64,000 nucleotides of DNA, taken from NCBI RefSeq assembly GCF_002868735.1, contig NZ_CP025611.1, forward strand, positions 62,001 through 126,000, written 5' to 3'. The position numbers and the translations under genes are program-made. The DNA is from Niveispirillum cyanobacteriorum. GTDB taxonomy: Bacteria > Pseudomonadota > Alphaproteobacteria > Azospirillales > Azospirillaceae. The notes beneath the pieces are model-generated. The model saw only the letters and a program-made list of their open reading frames with translations, was not told the origin of the DNA and did not search any database. This document shows positions 50,867 through 59,467 of this stretch, piece by piece; the stretch's first letter is position 1; every line of letters begins with the position of its first letter.

Positions 50867-53578
50867 ATGGATGATCTGCTGAGTGAATTCCTCACTGAGA
50901 CCAATGAGAACCTCGCCGTCCTCGACGTCGAGCTGGTGAAGCTGGAGCAGAACCCCAACGATCCGGGGCTGTTGTCGAACATCTTCCGTCTGGTTCACAC
51001 GATCAAGGGCACCTGCGGCTTCCTGGGGCTGCCCCGGCTGGAATCGGTGGCGCATGCCGGCGAGAATGTGCTGGGCAAGTTCCGCGATGGCGAGCTGCAT
51101 GTTTCCCCCTATGCCGTGTCGCTGATTCTCGAATCGCTGGACACGATCAAGGGGATCCTTTCCGTTCTGGAAGCGACCGAGGCGGAGCCGCCGGGTGGCG
51201 ATCAGGATCTGATCGACCGGCTGAACGCCATGGCCGAGGGCAAGGAAGTGCCGAAGGCCGGTGCTGCCGCCGCACCCGCCCCGGTTGCTGCCGCGCCGGA
51301 GAACGATCCCGAAGAGCTGTTTACGCCTGTCCCGGCGCATCTGACGCATACGCTGGCCCCCGCTGCACCGCCGCCCCCGCCGCCGCCGACCCCGGCCCCT
51401 GTGGCCAAGGTGGAAGCGCCGGCCCCCGTGGTAGAGGCTGCTGCCCCGCCGCCGGCACCGCCGCCTCCCCCACCGCCCCGCGCCGAGCCGCAGGAAGATG
51501 TGCGTGGCGAGTCCAAGGAAAGTGCGCTCGCCCAGCAGACTATCCGCGTGCATGTGGACCTGCTGGAAAACCTGATGACCATGGTTTCCGAGCTGGTGCT
51601 GACCCGTAACCAGCTGCTGCAGATTCTGCGCTCGCAGAAGGACAGCGAGTTTGCGGCCCCCTTGCAGCGCCTTAACCATGTGACGTCGGAGCTGCAGGAA
51701 GGCGTCATGAAGACGCGCATGCAGCCCATCGGCAATGCCTGGGCAAAGCTGCCGCGTCTGGTCCGCGATCTCAGCCACGAACTTCACAAGAAGATCGAGC
51801 TGCAGATGCTGGGTGCAGAGACGGAACTGGACCGTCAGGTCCTGGAACTGATCAAGGACCCGCTGACCCACATGGTCCGCAATTCCGGCGACCATGGCCT
51901 TGAAATCCCCGCCGACCGCGTTGCCGCCGGCAAGTCGGAAACGGGCCGCATCACCCTGAACGCCTATCACGAGGGCGGTCACATCATCATCGAGATCGCG
52001 GACGATGGCCGCGGCCTCGCGCTGTCCAAGATCAAGGCCAAGATTATCCAGAACGGTCTGGCGACCGAGTCGGAACTGGCCCAGATGTCGGATCAGCAGA
52101 TCCAGCAGTTCATCTTCAAGCCCGGCTTCTCCACCGCCGCCAAGGTCACTTCCGTGTCGGGCCGTGGCGTGGGCATGGATGTGGTGAAGACCAACATCGA
52201 GAAGATCGGCGGCACCATCGAGATGCGGTCGGTCGAAGGCCGTGGCACGACCTTCACCATCAAGATCCCGCTGACGCTGGCCATCGTCTCTGCCCTGATC
52301 GTTGAGTGCGCGTCCGAACGCTTCGCCGTCCCGCAGATCAGCGTCATCGAACTGGTGCGCGCTGCAAGCGACAGCGAGCACAAGATCGAGCGCATCAACG
52401 GCGCCCCGGTCCTGCGCCTGCGCAACCGTCTGCTGCCGCTGGTCAGCCTGCAGAACCTGCTGAAGCTGGGTGTGGCCGAGGATGACGACAAGCGCGAGAC
52501 GTTCATCGTCGTCAGCCAGGTCGGTAATTACACGTTCGGCATCATCGTCGACCGCGTCTTCGACACCGAAGAAATCGTGGTGAAGCCGGTGGCGCCGATC
52601 CTGCGTCATATCGAGCTGTTCTCCGGCAACACGATCCTGGGCGATGGCTCGGTGATCATGATCCTGGACCCCAACGGCATCGCAACTGCCTCCGGCTCCA
52701 TGGGCGGCACTGCCGACAATGCCCAGACCGCCGCGCAGGAAGTGGCGAAGTCCGCCCGCCGCGAGGACGACAAGATGGCCCTGCTGCTGTTCAGCGCTGG
52801 GGAGGGCGGTCCGAAGGCCGTGCCGTTGTCGCTGGTCGCCCGCCTGGAGGATGTCGACCTCAATCTGGTCGAACTGTCCAATGGCGAGCCGGTGGTGCAG
52901 TACCGTGGCAAGCTTATGCCGCTGGTGCCGATCGATCCCAACTGGAAGATCACACGCGACAAGCGCCAGCCCGTGGTGGTGTTCGCCGATGGCGACCGGT
53001 CCATGGGTCTGGTCGTGGACGAGATCGTCGACATCGTCGAGGATCGCCTGCAGGTCGAGTTGGGGACGGAACGGCAGGGCTTCCTGGGCTCCGCCATCAT
53101 CGCCAACAAGGCGACCGACGTCATCGATGCCGGCTTCTACCTGACCCGGGCCTTCAAGGACTGGTTCGGCAACGCCCATGAAAGCTTTGAGGACGAGCGC
53201 CAGCATCGCGTGCTGCTGGTCGATGACAGCCCGTTCTTCCGCAACCTGTTGACGCCGCTGCTGACCGTTTCCGGTTACGACGTGACGGCTGTCGAAAGTG
53301 CCGACGAGGCGCTCGCGCTTAGCGAGTCGGGCGAGGAATTCGATGTCATCGTCTCCGACATCGAAATGCCGGGCATGAGCGGTCTGGATTTTGCCCAGGC
53401 GGTCCGTGCGTCGGCCCGCTGGTCCGGGACGCCGATGGTGGCCTTGTCCAGCCATGCCGCCCCGCGCGATCTGGAGCGTGGCCGTCAGGCCGGCTTCAAT
53501 GATTACGTTGCCAAGTTCGACCGTGAGGCTCTCCTCCTCACCCTGCAGCAGACCATTGCCGAGAAAGGTGCCGCATGA
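50867..53578 (+). CDS. cheA: Hybrid chemotaxis histidine kinase CheA with C-terminal receiver (CheAY)
   Basis: A 903-residue kinase. Domains: HPt (1-105, phospho-His H44 in FRLVHTIKGTCGFLGL), a Pro/Ala-rich linker (~125-215) in place of a clear P2 domain, dimerisation helices (~218-285), HATPase (~290-480, THMVRNSGDHGLE, IADDGRGLAL, GRGVGMDVVKTN), a first CheW-like domain (~480-610), a second CheW-like domain (~625-765), and a receiver (~780-900, HRVLLVDDSPFFRN, phosphoacceptor in VIVSDIEMPGMSG). This fusion matches CheAY of the Rhodospirillum centenum/Azospirillum lineage. It receives chemoreceptor signals and phosphorylates CheY and CheB; the attached receiver may act as phosphate sink. It overlaps cheW by 4 bases. 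Confidence 0.96.
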   Translation: MDDLLSEFLTETNENLAVLDVELVKLEQNPNDPGLLSNIFRLVHTIKGTCGFLGLPRLESVAHAGENVLGKFRDGELHVSPYAVSLILESLDTIKGILSVLEATEAEPPGGDQDLIDRLNAMAEGKEVPKAGAAAAPAPVAAAPENDPEELFTPVPAHLTHTLAPAAPPPPPPPTPAPVAKVEAPAPVVEAAAPPPAPPPPPPPRAEPQEDVRGESKESALAQQTIRVHVDLLENLMTMVSELVLTRNQLLQILRSQKDSEFAAPLQRLNHVTSELQEGVMKTRMQPIGNAWAKLPRLVRDLSHELHKKIELQMLGAETELDRQVLELIKDPLTHMVRNSGDHGLEIPADRVAAGKSETGRITLNAYHEGGHIIIEIADDGRGLALSKIKAKIIQNGLATESELAQMSDQQIQQFIFKPGFSTAAKVTSVSGRGVGMDVVKTNIEKIGGTIEMRSVEGRGTTFTIKIPLTLAIVSALIVECASERFAVPQISVIELVRAASDSEHKIERINGAPVLRLRNRLLPLVSLQNLLKLGVAEDDDKRETFIVVSQVGNYTFGIIVDRVFDTEEIVVKPVAPILRHIELFSGNTILGDGSVIMILDPNGIATASGSMGGTADNAQTAAQEVAKSARREDDKMALLLFSAGEGGPKAVPLSLVARLEDVDLNLVELSNGEPVVQYRGKLMPLVPIDPNWKITRDKRQPVVVFADGDRSMGLVVDEIVDIVEDRLQVELGTERQGFLGSAIIANKATDVIDAGFYLTRAFKDWFGNAHESFEDERQHRVLLVDDSPFFRNLLTPLLTVSGYDVTAVESADEALALSESGEEFDVIVSDIEMPGMSGLDFAQAVRASARWSGTPMVALSSHAAPRDLERGRQAGFNDYVAKFDREALLLTLQQTIAEKGAA

Positions 53579-54072
53579 GTGCCCGTCTCCCCGCCGTTAA
53601 AAAGGCCGGTTCCCAGGAAATCGCTACCGTGAAGAACGAGGATTTCGTCACGGCGACCATCGCGAACCAGCTGTTCGGCATCCCGGTGCTGCAGGTTCAG
53701 GACGTCCTGGGTCCGCAGAAAATCACCCGCATTCCGCTGGCCCCGCCAGAGGTTGCCGGTTCGCTGAACCTGCGCGGTCGTATCGTCACCGCCATTGATG
53801 TCCGTCTGCGTCTGGGCCTTCCGCCCCGTCCGGCCGATGGCAAGCCGGTGATGAGCATCGTGGTGGACCATAAGGGGGAGCTGTATTCCCTGATGGTCGA
53901 CAATGTCGGTGAGGTGCTTTCGCTGTCCTCGGATGACTTCGAACGTCATCCGGCGACCCTTGATCCGCGCTGGCGGGAGATCTCTACGGGTATTTATCGC
54001 CTGAAAGAGACCCTGCTTGTCGTTCTCGATGTCTCAAAGCTGCTGAACTTTGCTAACATCGAAGCGGCCTAA
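53575..54072 (+). CDS. cheW: Chemotaxis coupling protein CheW
   Basis: A 165-residue CheW that links chemoreceptors to CheA. The domain runs from DFVTATIANQLFGIPVLQVQ to ETLLVVLDVSKLL and shows the usual two-barrel pattern: PPEVAGSLNLRGRIVTAIDV and VDHKGELYSLMVDNVGEVLS. A short basic N-terminal extension (RLPAVKKAGSQEIATVKNED) is present. The ATG overlaps the cheA stop by 4 bases, so the two are co-translated. Confidence 0.96.
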   Translation: MSARLPAVKKAGSQEIATVKNEDFVTATIANQLFGIPVLQVQDVLGPQKITRIPLAPPEVAGSLNLRGRIVTAIDVRLRLGLPPRPADGKPVMSIVVDHKGELYSLMVDNVGEVLSLSSDDFERHPATLDPRWREISTGIYRLKETLLVVLDVSKLLNFANIEAA

Positions 54073-54099
54073 CCCGCTCCCGGCAATCGAGGTCCGTTG

Positions 54100-54465
54100 A
54101 TGAAGTCCTGTCTGGTCGTCGATGACAGCCGCGTTGTCCGCAAGGTGGCGCGCAAGATTCTGGAAGAACTCAGCTTCTCCTGCGATGAAGCCGAGGATGG
54201 CAAGCAGGCCATGGAATATTGCGCCAAGCGGATGCCTGACGCGATCCTGCTGGACTGGAACATGCCGGTGATGACCGGTATCGAGTTCCTGCGCCGGCTG
54301 CGCAAGATGACGGGCGGGGACACCCCGAGGGTCGTTTTCTGCACCACGGAAAACGATCTCGCCCATATCCAGGAAGCCCTGTCGGCCGGTGCGAATGAGT
54401 ACATCATGAAGCCGTTCGACAGCGACATCATACAAACCAAGTTCCAGCAGGTTGGCCTCCTCTGA
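54100..54465 (+). CDS. cheY: Chemotaxis response regulator CheY
   Basis: A 121-residue single receiver domain. The acidic pair is D8/D9, the phosphoacceptor D52 (LLDWNMPVMTG), with the switch Thr/Ser region CTTEND and K104 (IMKPFDSD). When phosphorylated by CheA it binds the flagellar motor or, in a non-flagellar Che system, another output. I chose the ATG at 54100 with GAGG 7 bases upstream; a TTG directly before it is not a better start. It lies 27 bases after cheW. Confidence 0.95.
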   Translation: MKSCLVVDDSRVVRKVARKILEELSFSCDEAEDGKQAMEYCAKRMPDAILLDWNMPVMTGIEFLRRLRKMTGGDTPRVVFCTTENDLAHIQEALSAGANEYIMKPFDSDIIQTKFQQVGLL

Positions 54466-54486
54466 GGCTGTCCGGGATTGCAGGCA

Positions 54487-55701
54487 ATGAACGAGCTTCC
54501 CGGAAAGACGGCGCCGGCCACGGCACCGACCGGAACAGAGCCCTACCGGGTCATGGTGGTGGATGACAGTGCCGTCATCCGCGGCCTGCTGACCCGTTCG
54601 CTGGAGGGCGACCCGGAGGTGAAGGTGGTCGCCTCCGTCGCCAATGGGCAGATGGCGATCAACACGCTTCAGCGGCAGACCATCGACGTTATCGTGCTGG
54701 ATATCGAGATGCCGGTGCTGGACGGGCTGTCGGCCCTGCCGCACCTGCTGAATGTCGATCCGCACGTCAAGATCGTCATGGCATCGACCCTGACGGCCAA
54801 GAACGCAGATATCAGCCTGCGCGCGCTGAAGGCCGGTGCGGCGGATTACATCCCGAAACCGTCATCCACGCGCGAACTCACCAGCGCCGATGATTTCAAA
54901 CGGGAACTGACGGAAAAGGTGAAGGCCCTGGGCATGGCGGCCCGCAAGGCCGATCCGCGCAAGGGCCAGCCTGCTGCGGCCCCGGCCACGCCGGGCGCAT
55001 CGCCCATTCCACGTCCCGCTCCTGTCGGCAATGTCGCACCGACCACCAGCTTCACGCTGGCCACGCCCATCCGGCCCAAGCCGGAGCCGGGGCCGGTCAC
55101 GCTGCGTCCGCTGCCGGATTTCCGGCCCGACATCCTGGCCATCGGCAGTTCAACGGGGGGGCCCCAGGCCCTGTTCGAGGTGCTGAGCCACCTGAAGGAT
55201 GTGAAGCAGCCGATCCTGATCACCCAGCACATGCCAGCCACCTTCACCACCATCCTGGCCGAGCACATCACCCGCCAATGCGGCGTGCAGTGCGCGGAGG
55301 CCAAGGAAGGCGAAGTGATCGTGGGTGGCCGCGCCTATGTGGCGCCGGGTGATTTCCATATGCTGGTGGTTCAGAAGAACGGGCAGAATTGTCTGACCCT
55401 GACCAAGGATCCGCCGGAGAATTTTTGCCGTCCGGCCGTGGACCCTATGCTGCGCAGCATCGTCCGGGCCTATGGCAAGCGGGTATTGGTAACCATTCTG
55501 ACCGGCATGGGGCATGACGGGCAGCGTGGTTCCGAAGTGGTTGTCCAGGCCGGCGGTGCCGTGCTTGGGCAGGATGAACCTTCCTCGGTGGTGTGGGGCA
55601 TGCCGGGGGCGGTGGCGAACGCGGGGCTGTGTAGTGCCGTCTTGCCATTGAAGGAAATCGGGCCTTACATTCGTAAGATCGCATTGAGGCAGGCAGCATG
55701 A
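54487..55701 (+). CDS. cheB: Chemotaxis methylesterase/glutaminase CheB
   Basis: A 404-residue two-domain protein. The receiver (~20-140) has VMVVDDSAV and the phosphoacceptor D72 (VLDIEMPVLDG). After a Pro/Ala-rich linker (~150-215) comes the methylesterase with the catalytic triad: Ser in ILAIGSSTGGPQALF (~220), His in ILITQHMPATFT and Asp in TILTGMGHDGQRG. It removes methyl groups from receptor glutamates when phosphorylated by CheA. The linker is longer than in E. coli CheB. Its stop overlaps the cheR start by 4 bases. Confidence 0.96.
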   Translation: MNELPGKTAPATAPTGTEPYRVMVVDDSAVIRGLLTRSLEGDPEVKVVASVANGQMAINTLQRQTIDVIVLDIEMPVLDGLSALPHLLNVDPHVKIVMASTLTAKNADISLRALKAGAADYIPKPSSTRELTSADDFKRELTEKVKALGMAARKADPRKGQPAAAPATPGASPIPRPAPVGNVAPTTSFTLATPIRPKPEPGPVTLRPLPDFRPDILAIGSSTGGPQALFEVLSHLKDVKQPILITQHMPATFTTILAEHITRQCGVQCAEAKEGEVIVGGRAYVAPGDFHMLVVQKNGQNCLTLTKDPPENFCRPAVDPMLRSIVRAYGKRVLVTILTGMGHDGQRGSEVVVQAGGAVLGQDEPSSVVWGMPGAVANAGLCSAVLPLKEIGPYIRKIALRQAA

Positions 55702-56510
55702 AGGTCGAAGATTTCGATATGTTCTGCACCCTGCTGAGGCAGCGGTCGGGTCTGGTCCTGACCCCCGACAAGGCCTATCTGCTGGAAAGCCGGTTGATGC
55801 CGGTTGCCCGCAAATGGAGTCTGAAAGGGCTGGATGAACTGGCCGCCGCTGTGCGCAGCAAGCGGGATGAGGCGTTGCTCCGCGACATCACGGAGGCAAT
55901 GACCACGAACGAAAGTTCGTTCTTCCGCGATCAGAAGCCATTTGACCAGTTCAAGGCGGTGGTGCTGCCGGCGTTGCTGGCCAGCCGTGCCGCCAAGCGG
56001 ACGATCCGCATCTGGTCCGCCGCCTGCTCGTCCGGCCAGGAAGCCTATTCGCTTTCCATGCTGCTGAACGAGGAAGGGGCGAAGCTGGCTGGCTGGCGGA
56101 TCGAGATCATCGGCACCGACCTGTCGGGCGAAATGGTCAACAAGGCCAAGGCCGGCCTCTACACCCAGTTCGAGGTGCAGCGCGGCCTGCCCATCACTCA
56201 CTTGGTGAAGTATTTCAAGCAGGTGGGCGATAAGTGGCAACTGAACGACGAGATCCGCAATAAGGTCCAGTTCCGCGAATATAACCTGCTGACTGACCTG
56301 ACCCCGCTTGGCCAGTTTGATGTCATCTTCTGCCGCAACGTCCTGATCTACTTTGATCAGCCGACCAAGGGCAAGGTGCTGGAAGCCATGGCAAAGCTGC
56401 TGCCGCCGGATGGCGTGCTTTATCTTGGCGGTGCCGAAACGGTGCTGGGCATTACGGAAAAGTTCAAGCCGATGGAAGGCCAGCGCGGCCTTTACATCCT
56501 GGCCAAGTAA
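55698..56510 (+). CDS. cheR: Chemotaxis protein methyltransferase CheR
   Basis: A 270-residue SAM-dependent methyltransferase for chemoreceptor glutamates. It has the N-terminal helical domain (FDMFCTLLRQRSGLVLTPDK, ESRLMPVARKWSL), TNESSFFRDQKPFDQF, the SAM motif IWSAACSSGQEAYSLSML, the acidic IIGTDLSGEMVNKA and FDVIFCRNVLIYFD. The length and motifs are complete. The ATG lies within the cheB stop (4-base overlap). It is the last core gene of the A-W-Y-B-R operon; no receptor (MCP) or CheD gene follows. Confidence 0.96.
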   Translation: MKVEDFDMFCTLLRQRSGLVLTPDKAYLLESRLMPVARKWSLKGLDELAAAVRSKRDEALLRDITEAMTTNESSFFRDQKPFDQFKAVVLPALLASRAAKRTIRIWSAACSSGQEAYSLSMLLNEEGAKLAGWRIEIIGTDLSGEMVNKAKAGLYTQFEVQRGLPITHLVKYFKQVGDKWQLNDEIRNKVQFREYNLLTDLTPLGQFDVIFCRNVLIYFDQPTKGKVLEAMAKLLPPDGVLYLGGAETVLGITEKFKPMEGQRGLYILAK

Positions 56511-56511
56511 C

Positions 56512-56862
56512 ATGCCGGACCGCCGCGCCCTGGTGGAAGACGAACTTGTCTTCTATCGACAGGCGCGGGCCGGCGGGGATATTGCTGCCGCCTGGGCCGC
56601 ACTGGAACGCGCCCATATCCTGGGCCAGATGGATTGGTGGCAGCACGCCCGCGTGCATCTTCTGATGCTGGGCCTGGGGCTTGCCATAGGTGACTTGCGG
56701 GAAATCGGGGGACAATTGTTCCGGCTTGTCCTTGCCGTACCTGGCTCCGTCACGGGGAAGGCGCCACCTGGAAACAGTGGTCGCTCCAACATCTCGGCGT
56801 TCCTGCCACAGCCGATTGCGCCCGATCTGGCCGCCAAGCTGAATGGCCACCCATCCCCATAA
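56512..56862 (+). CDS. DUF3703 family protein
   Basis: A 116-residue soluble protein of the DUF3703 family. The core is DELVFYRQARAGGDIAAAWA, LERAHILGQMDWWQHARVH, MLGLGLAIGDLREIGGQLFR and VPGSVTGKAPPGNSGRSN. His, Trp and Asn residues in these blocks suggest a binding site, but no function is known. It starts one base after the cheR stop and is therefore probably transcribed with the che operon, which is unusual and may be coincidental. Confidence 0.88.
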   Translation: MPDRRALVEDELVFYRQARAGGDIAAAWAALERAHILGQMDWWQHARVHLLMLGLGLAIGDLREIGGQLFRLVLAVPGSVTGKAPPGNSGRSNISAFLPQPIAPDLAAKLNGHPSP

Positions 56863-56958
56863 AGCCGATCCTATCCCCCTGCGCGCATTCCTTTGCCGCC
56901 GCAATTTGTTAGGCTGTTAAAGGTTAATCCTTTCAAGCCTTCCGCAACGGTTCACCCC

Positions 56959-57714
56959 ATGCGCCGGCATTTTATGCTGCCCCTGATCTGCATGCTGTTT
57001 CTGTCCTGTGCTCACGCGGCGCGGGCGGAAAAGGTGCGGTTTGGCCTGCGGGAGGCGGCGCCCCTGGTGGAAACGGCGCCGGACGGGAAACTGCGCGGGC
57101 TGGAGTATGAACTGCTGTCCGCCATCTTCACCGCCGCCGGGATGGAGACGGAGCCCTATATCGGTTCCAATGCCCGTCTGGCCCTGGCGGCGGGGGAGGG
57201 GACGATTGATGGTTTCGCGCCCGTTGTGGGTTCGCCGCCGGACGGACTGACCCTGACCGACAGCTACATCACCTATCGCAACGTGGCGATCACCCTGATA
57301 TCGCGCAATATTCAGCTTGAAGCGCCCGGCGATCTGAAGGGGCTGCGGGTGCTGGCCTTTCAGCGGGCGTCCAAGGTGCTGGGCCCTGAATTTGCCGCAA
57401 CCGTGGCACAGTCCGAGGATTACCGGGAGGAGCCCGTGCAGGCACTGCAGGCCAAAGGGCTGCTTTTCGGTCGCTATGATGTGTTGGTCGGCGAGTCGCG
57501 GGTGCTGCAATATCATATCGCGCAGGTGCTGGCGGCGGGCGGTGATCCTGTTCGCAGCCTGCCCATTGTGGAACACCGGCTGTTCCCGCCCAACTTCTAC
57601 TGTGCGGCCTTCCGCGACCCGGCCCTGGCGGCCCGGTTCAACGACGCGTTGCGCCGGGTAAAGACCGACGGCACCTATGACGCCATCATGGCGCGTTACG
57701 ACGCCACGCAATAG
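56959..57714 (+). CDS. Periplasmic amino-acid-type solute-binding protein
   Basis: A 251-residue exported protein. A signal peptide (MLPLICMLFLSCAHAARAE) is followed by the SBP_bac_3 fold: VRFGLREAAPLVETAPDGKL, GLEYELLSAIFTAAGMETEP, DGFAPVVGSPPDGLTLTDSY and, at the end, RRVKTDGTYDAIMARYD. Ligand unknown; polar amino acids are usual. No permease or ATPase gene accompanies it, so it may serve as a stand-alone sensor or scavenger. The start ATG at 56959 has no strong ribosome binding site. The end overlaps the convergent gene by 19 bases. Confidence 0.82.
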   Translation: MRRHFMLPLICMLFLSCAHAARAEKVRFGLREAAPLVETAPDGKLRGLEYELLSAIFTAAGMETEPYIGSNARLALAAGEGTIDGFAPVVGSPPDGLTLTDSYITYRNVAITLISRNIQLEAPGDLKGLRVLAFQRASKVLGPEFAATVAQSEDYREEPVQALQAKGLLFGRYDVLVGESRVLQYHIAQVLAAGGDPVRSLPIVEHRLFPPNFYCAAFRDPALAARFNDALRRVKTDGTYDAIMARYDATQ

Positions 57715-58493
57715 GCGCGGTCGATCCGTACGGCGCGGACGCGGTTGATGATGGACCAGCCGTTGGACAGTTCACCCACCGGCGCCACCGTCCAGTCCCA
57801 CTCCATTTCCCCCACCGGCAGGTCGGCCCCGAATAACGGGTCCTCCATCTCCGTCACCCGCCCGTCGGGATCGATGACCCGCCGCTGCACATCGCCGATC
57901 AGCAGGGTCGGGCAGTCAAATCCACGCAGATGGTCGATATGGGCCCTGATGATGGCGCGGGCATAGGCCGGCAGGTCGGTGTTGGGCCAGCGCTTGTCCA
58001 CCTGGCGAAGCGGCACCAGCGGCAATTGCGAGATCAGATTGGCCGATATCACCAGCCCGACATCGCCATCATCCTGACAGACGGTACAGGACGGGGTGGG
58101 GGGGGCCAGCGTACCGTCATTGGCGAGGGCGATTGCCACCCCCGTCAGATCGTAATCCAGCAGTTCGATGGCCGCATGACGGCGGGCCAACTGACGCGCA
58201 GCGGGTGGATGAGCGATATCGACGAGAAGCACGCGCCGGAACCGTGACAACAGTTCCGCCATGGGCAGATCCAGACAGGGGCCAGCGCCCAGGATCACCG
58301 CGGTGTCACGATCCGCCGGAGCCTCTGCCATGGCGGTCAGGATGCGCCGCCGCGAGCTTTCCTGATGCGGGGCCCAGGCGGCTGCGCAACGGGCCGCACG
58401 CCCAACGCAGGCAACGGCGGCATAGCGGTATCCCAGCCGCACGAAGGCAGGCGCGCAGCGCGTGCGCAGGCTGATCAGGAACTCGCGAAGCAT
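57696..58493 (-). CDS. Rossmann-fold protein, possible methyltransferase-like
   Basis: A 265-residue protein. The segment TAVILGAGPCLDLPMAELLS (~residues 65-84) followed by RVLLVDIAHP is a dinucleotide- or SAM-binding motif I/II pair, and VGLVISANLISQLPLVPLRQ resembles a motif-IV region. A methyltransferase is the most likely reading, but the catalytic residues cannot be assigned. The ATG at 58491-58493 follows GGGTGGCG. It converges with, and overlaps by 19 bases, the binding-protein gene. Confidence 0.6.
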   Translation of the reverse strand: MLREFLISLRTRCAPAFVRLGYRYAAVACVGRAARCAAAWAPHQESSRRRILTAMAEAPADRDTAVILGAGPCLDLPMAELLSRFRRVLLVDIAHPPAARQLARRHAAIELLDYDLTGVAIALANDGTLAPPTPSCTVCQDDGDVGLVISANLISQLPLVPLRQVDKRWPNTDLPAYARAIIRAHIDHLRGFDCPTLLIGDVQRRVIDPDGRVTEMEDPLFGADLPVGEMEWDWTVAPVGELSNGWSIINRVRAVRIDRAYCVAS

Positions 58494-58580
58494 CGCCACC
58501 CGGCGCCAATGAAAAAGGTCCGCCCCGGACAACCGGAACGGACCCGTCACATAGCACAACCTGAGGTCCAGACTGTATCC

Positions 58581-59240
58581 TTACTTCGTCGCAGCCGTCT
58601 GGATACGCTGGCGCAGCGCCTCCAGCAGGGCTTCGAACTTGCCGCCATTGCTTTCGATCAGGCTGGCGAATTCCGACCGCTGCGTCACGCTCATCGACAC
58701 GTTCTCTACGATCACGTCGATGATCTTGAAGCTGCCATCCTTGGAACGCACCCGCCAGGATACGTTCACGGGGGGCTGGCCGTTGGGGCGCAGCACCTGC
58801 GAGCTGACGACGGCGTCATTGTCGCCCGAGGCCTGGGCCCCACCAACCTTGAACTTCTCGCCCGCATACTGGCTGAAGCGTTCGGCATAGACCTCCACGA
58901 TCATCTGCTCGAACAGGGTCTGGTATTCCTTCTTCTGGGCGTCGGTGGCGACGTTCCAGTAACGGCCCAGCACGAAGCGGCTGATCGTGTTGATGTCGAA
59001 ATTCTGGTTCAGCAGGTCGCGGAACACGGCCTTCGCCTGATCCTTGCTGACCTTCGGGTCGGCCAGGGTGGCAATGGCCTTGTCGCCCAGCCCCTGCACG
59101 AAGTCGGCGGAGGCCTGGCCCTTGGCGGCTTGGGCCTGCACGGCGGTGGGGGCCAGAACCGGCACCGCGACGGCGGCGACACCGGCCAGCATCCAGAATG
59201 CGGCAGCGGCCAGCGGCGAACGGCGGTTTTGGGTCTGCAT
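58581..59240 (-). CDS. MlaC/Ttg2D family phospholipid-binding protein
   Basis: A 219-residue periplasmic protein. A Sec signal peptide (AAAAFWMLAGVAAVAVPVLA, cleavage near VQAQA) precedes the MlaC domain: FVQGLGDKAIATLADPKVSK, FDINTISRFVLGRYWNVATD, QKKEYQTLFEQMIVEVYAER and IIDVIVENVSMSVTQRSEFA. MlaC proteins shuttle phospholipids between outer-membrane and inner-membrane complexes. Here no mlaFED or hopanoid genes are nearby, so it is an orphan component; HpnM of hopanoid clusters is a close alternative. I chose the ATG at 59238-59240; a GTG two codons upstream (59246) has a better ribosome binding site and is possible. Confidence 0.88.
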   Translation of the reverse strand: MQTQNRRSPLAAAAFWMLAGVAAVAVPVLAPTAVQAQAAKGQASADFVQGLGDKAIATLADPKVSKDQAKAVFRDLLNQNFDINTISRFVLGRYWNVATDAQKKEYQTLFEQMIVEVYAERFSQYAGEKFKVGGAQASGDNDAVVSSQVLRPNGQPPVNVSWRVRSKDGSFKIIDVIVENVSMSVTQRSEFASLIESNGGKFEALLEALRQRIQTAATK

Positions 59241-59333
59241 GGTCACGTCATCATTCCTTTTTGCACTGGCGTCATCATTTCCGGTGGCCGGGCCATCGGC
59301 AGTGACGCGCATCACGTCCGGTTATCCATGGCA

Positions 59334-59348
59334 TTAACCATTTGTTAT
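59334..59348 (+). promoter_or_regulatory. TTAA-N7-TTAT, CtrA-binding-site-like
   Basis: TTAACCAT (59334-59341) is followed so that TTAA is spaced by 7 bases from TTAT (59345-59348), one base off the CtrA consensus TTAA-N7-TTAA. It lies between the MlaC-like gene (start 59240) and the ArsR-methyltransferase gene. No experimental support. Confidence 0.4.
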
Positions 59349-59467
59349 GCTCATGAATAGCCGGCAATTGCGTCCGATCTGCGGCGCAAAAGCCATATCG
59401 CGATGGCATTGTCGTTGTGAACCGCGTTCGGCGCGGGGCCGATACGTTCGCTGCGCCGTATCGGGTC

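Noticed and set aside
51672-51679. Another TTAACCAT, inside cheA
   Set aside because: It lies in the middle of coding sequence far from any start codon, so it is probably chance.
50804-53455. An 883-residue open frame on the minus strand opposite cheA
   Set aside because: cheA is a clear gene with all its domains. The opposite frame has the usual antisense composition (His, Asp, Gln rich) and no ribosome binding site.
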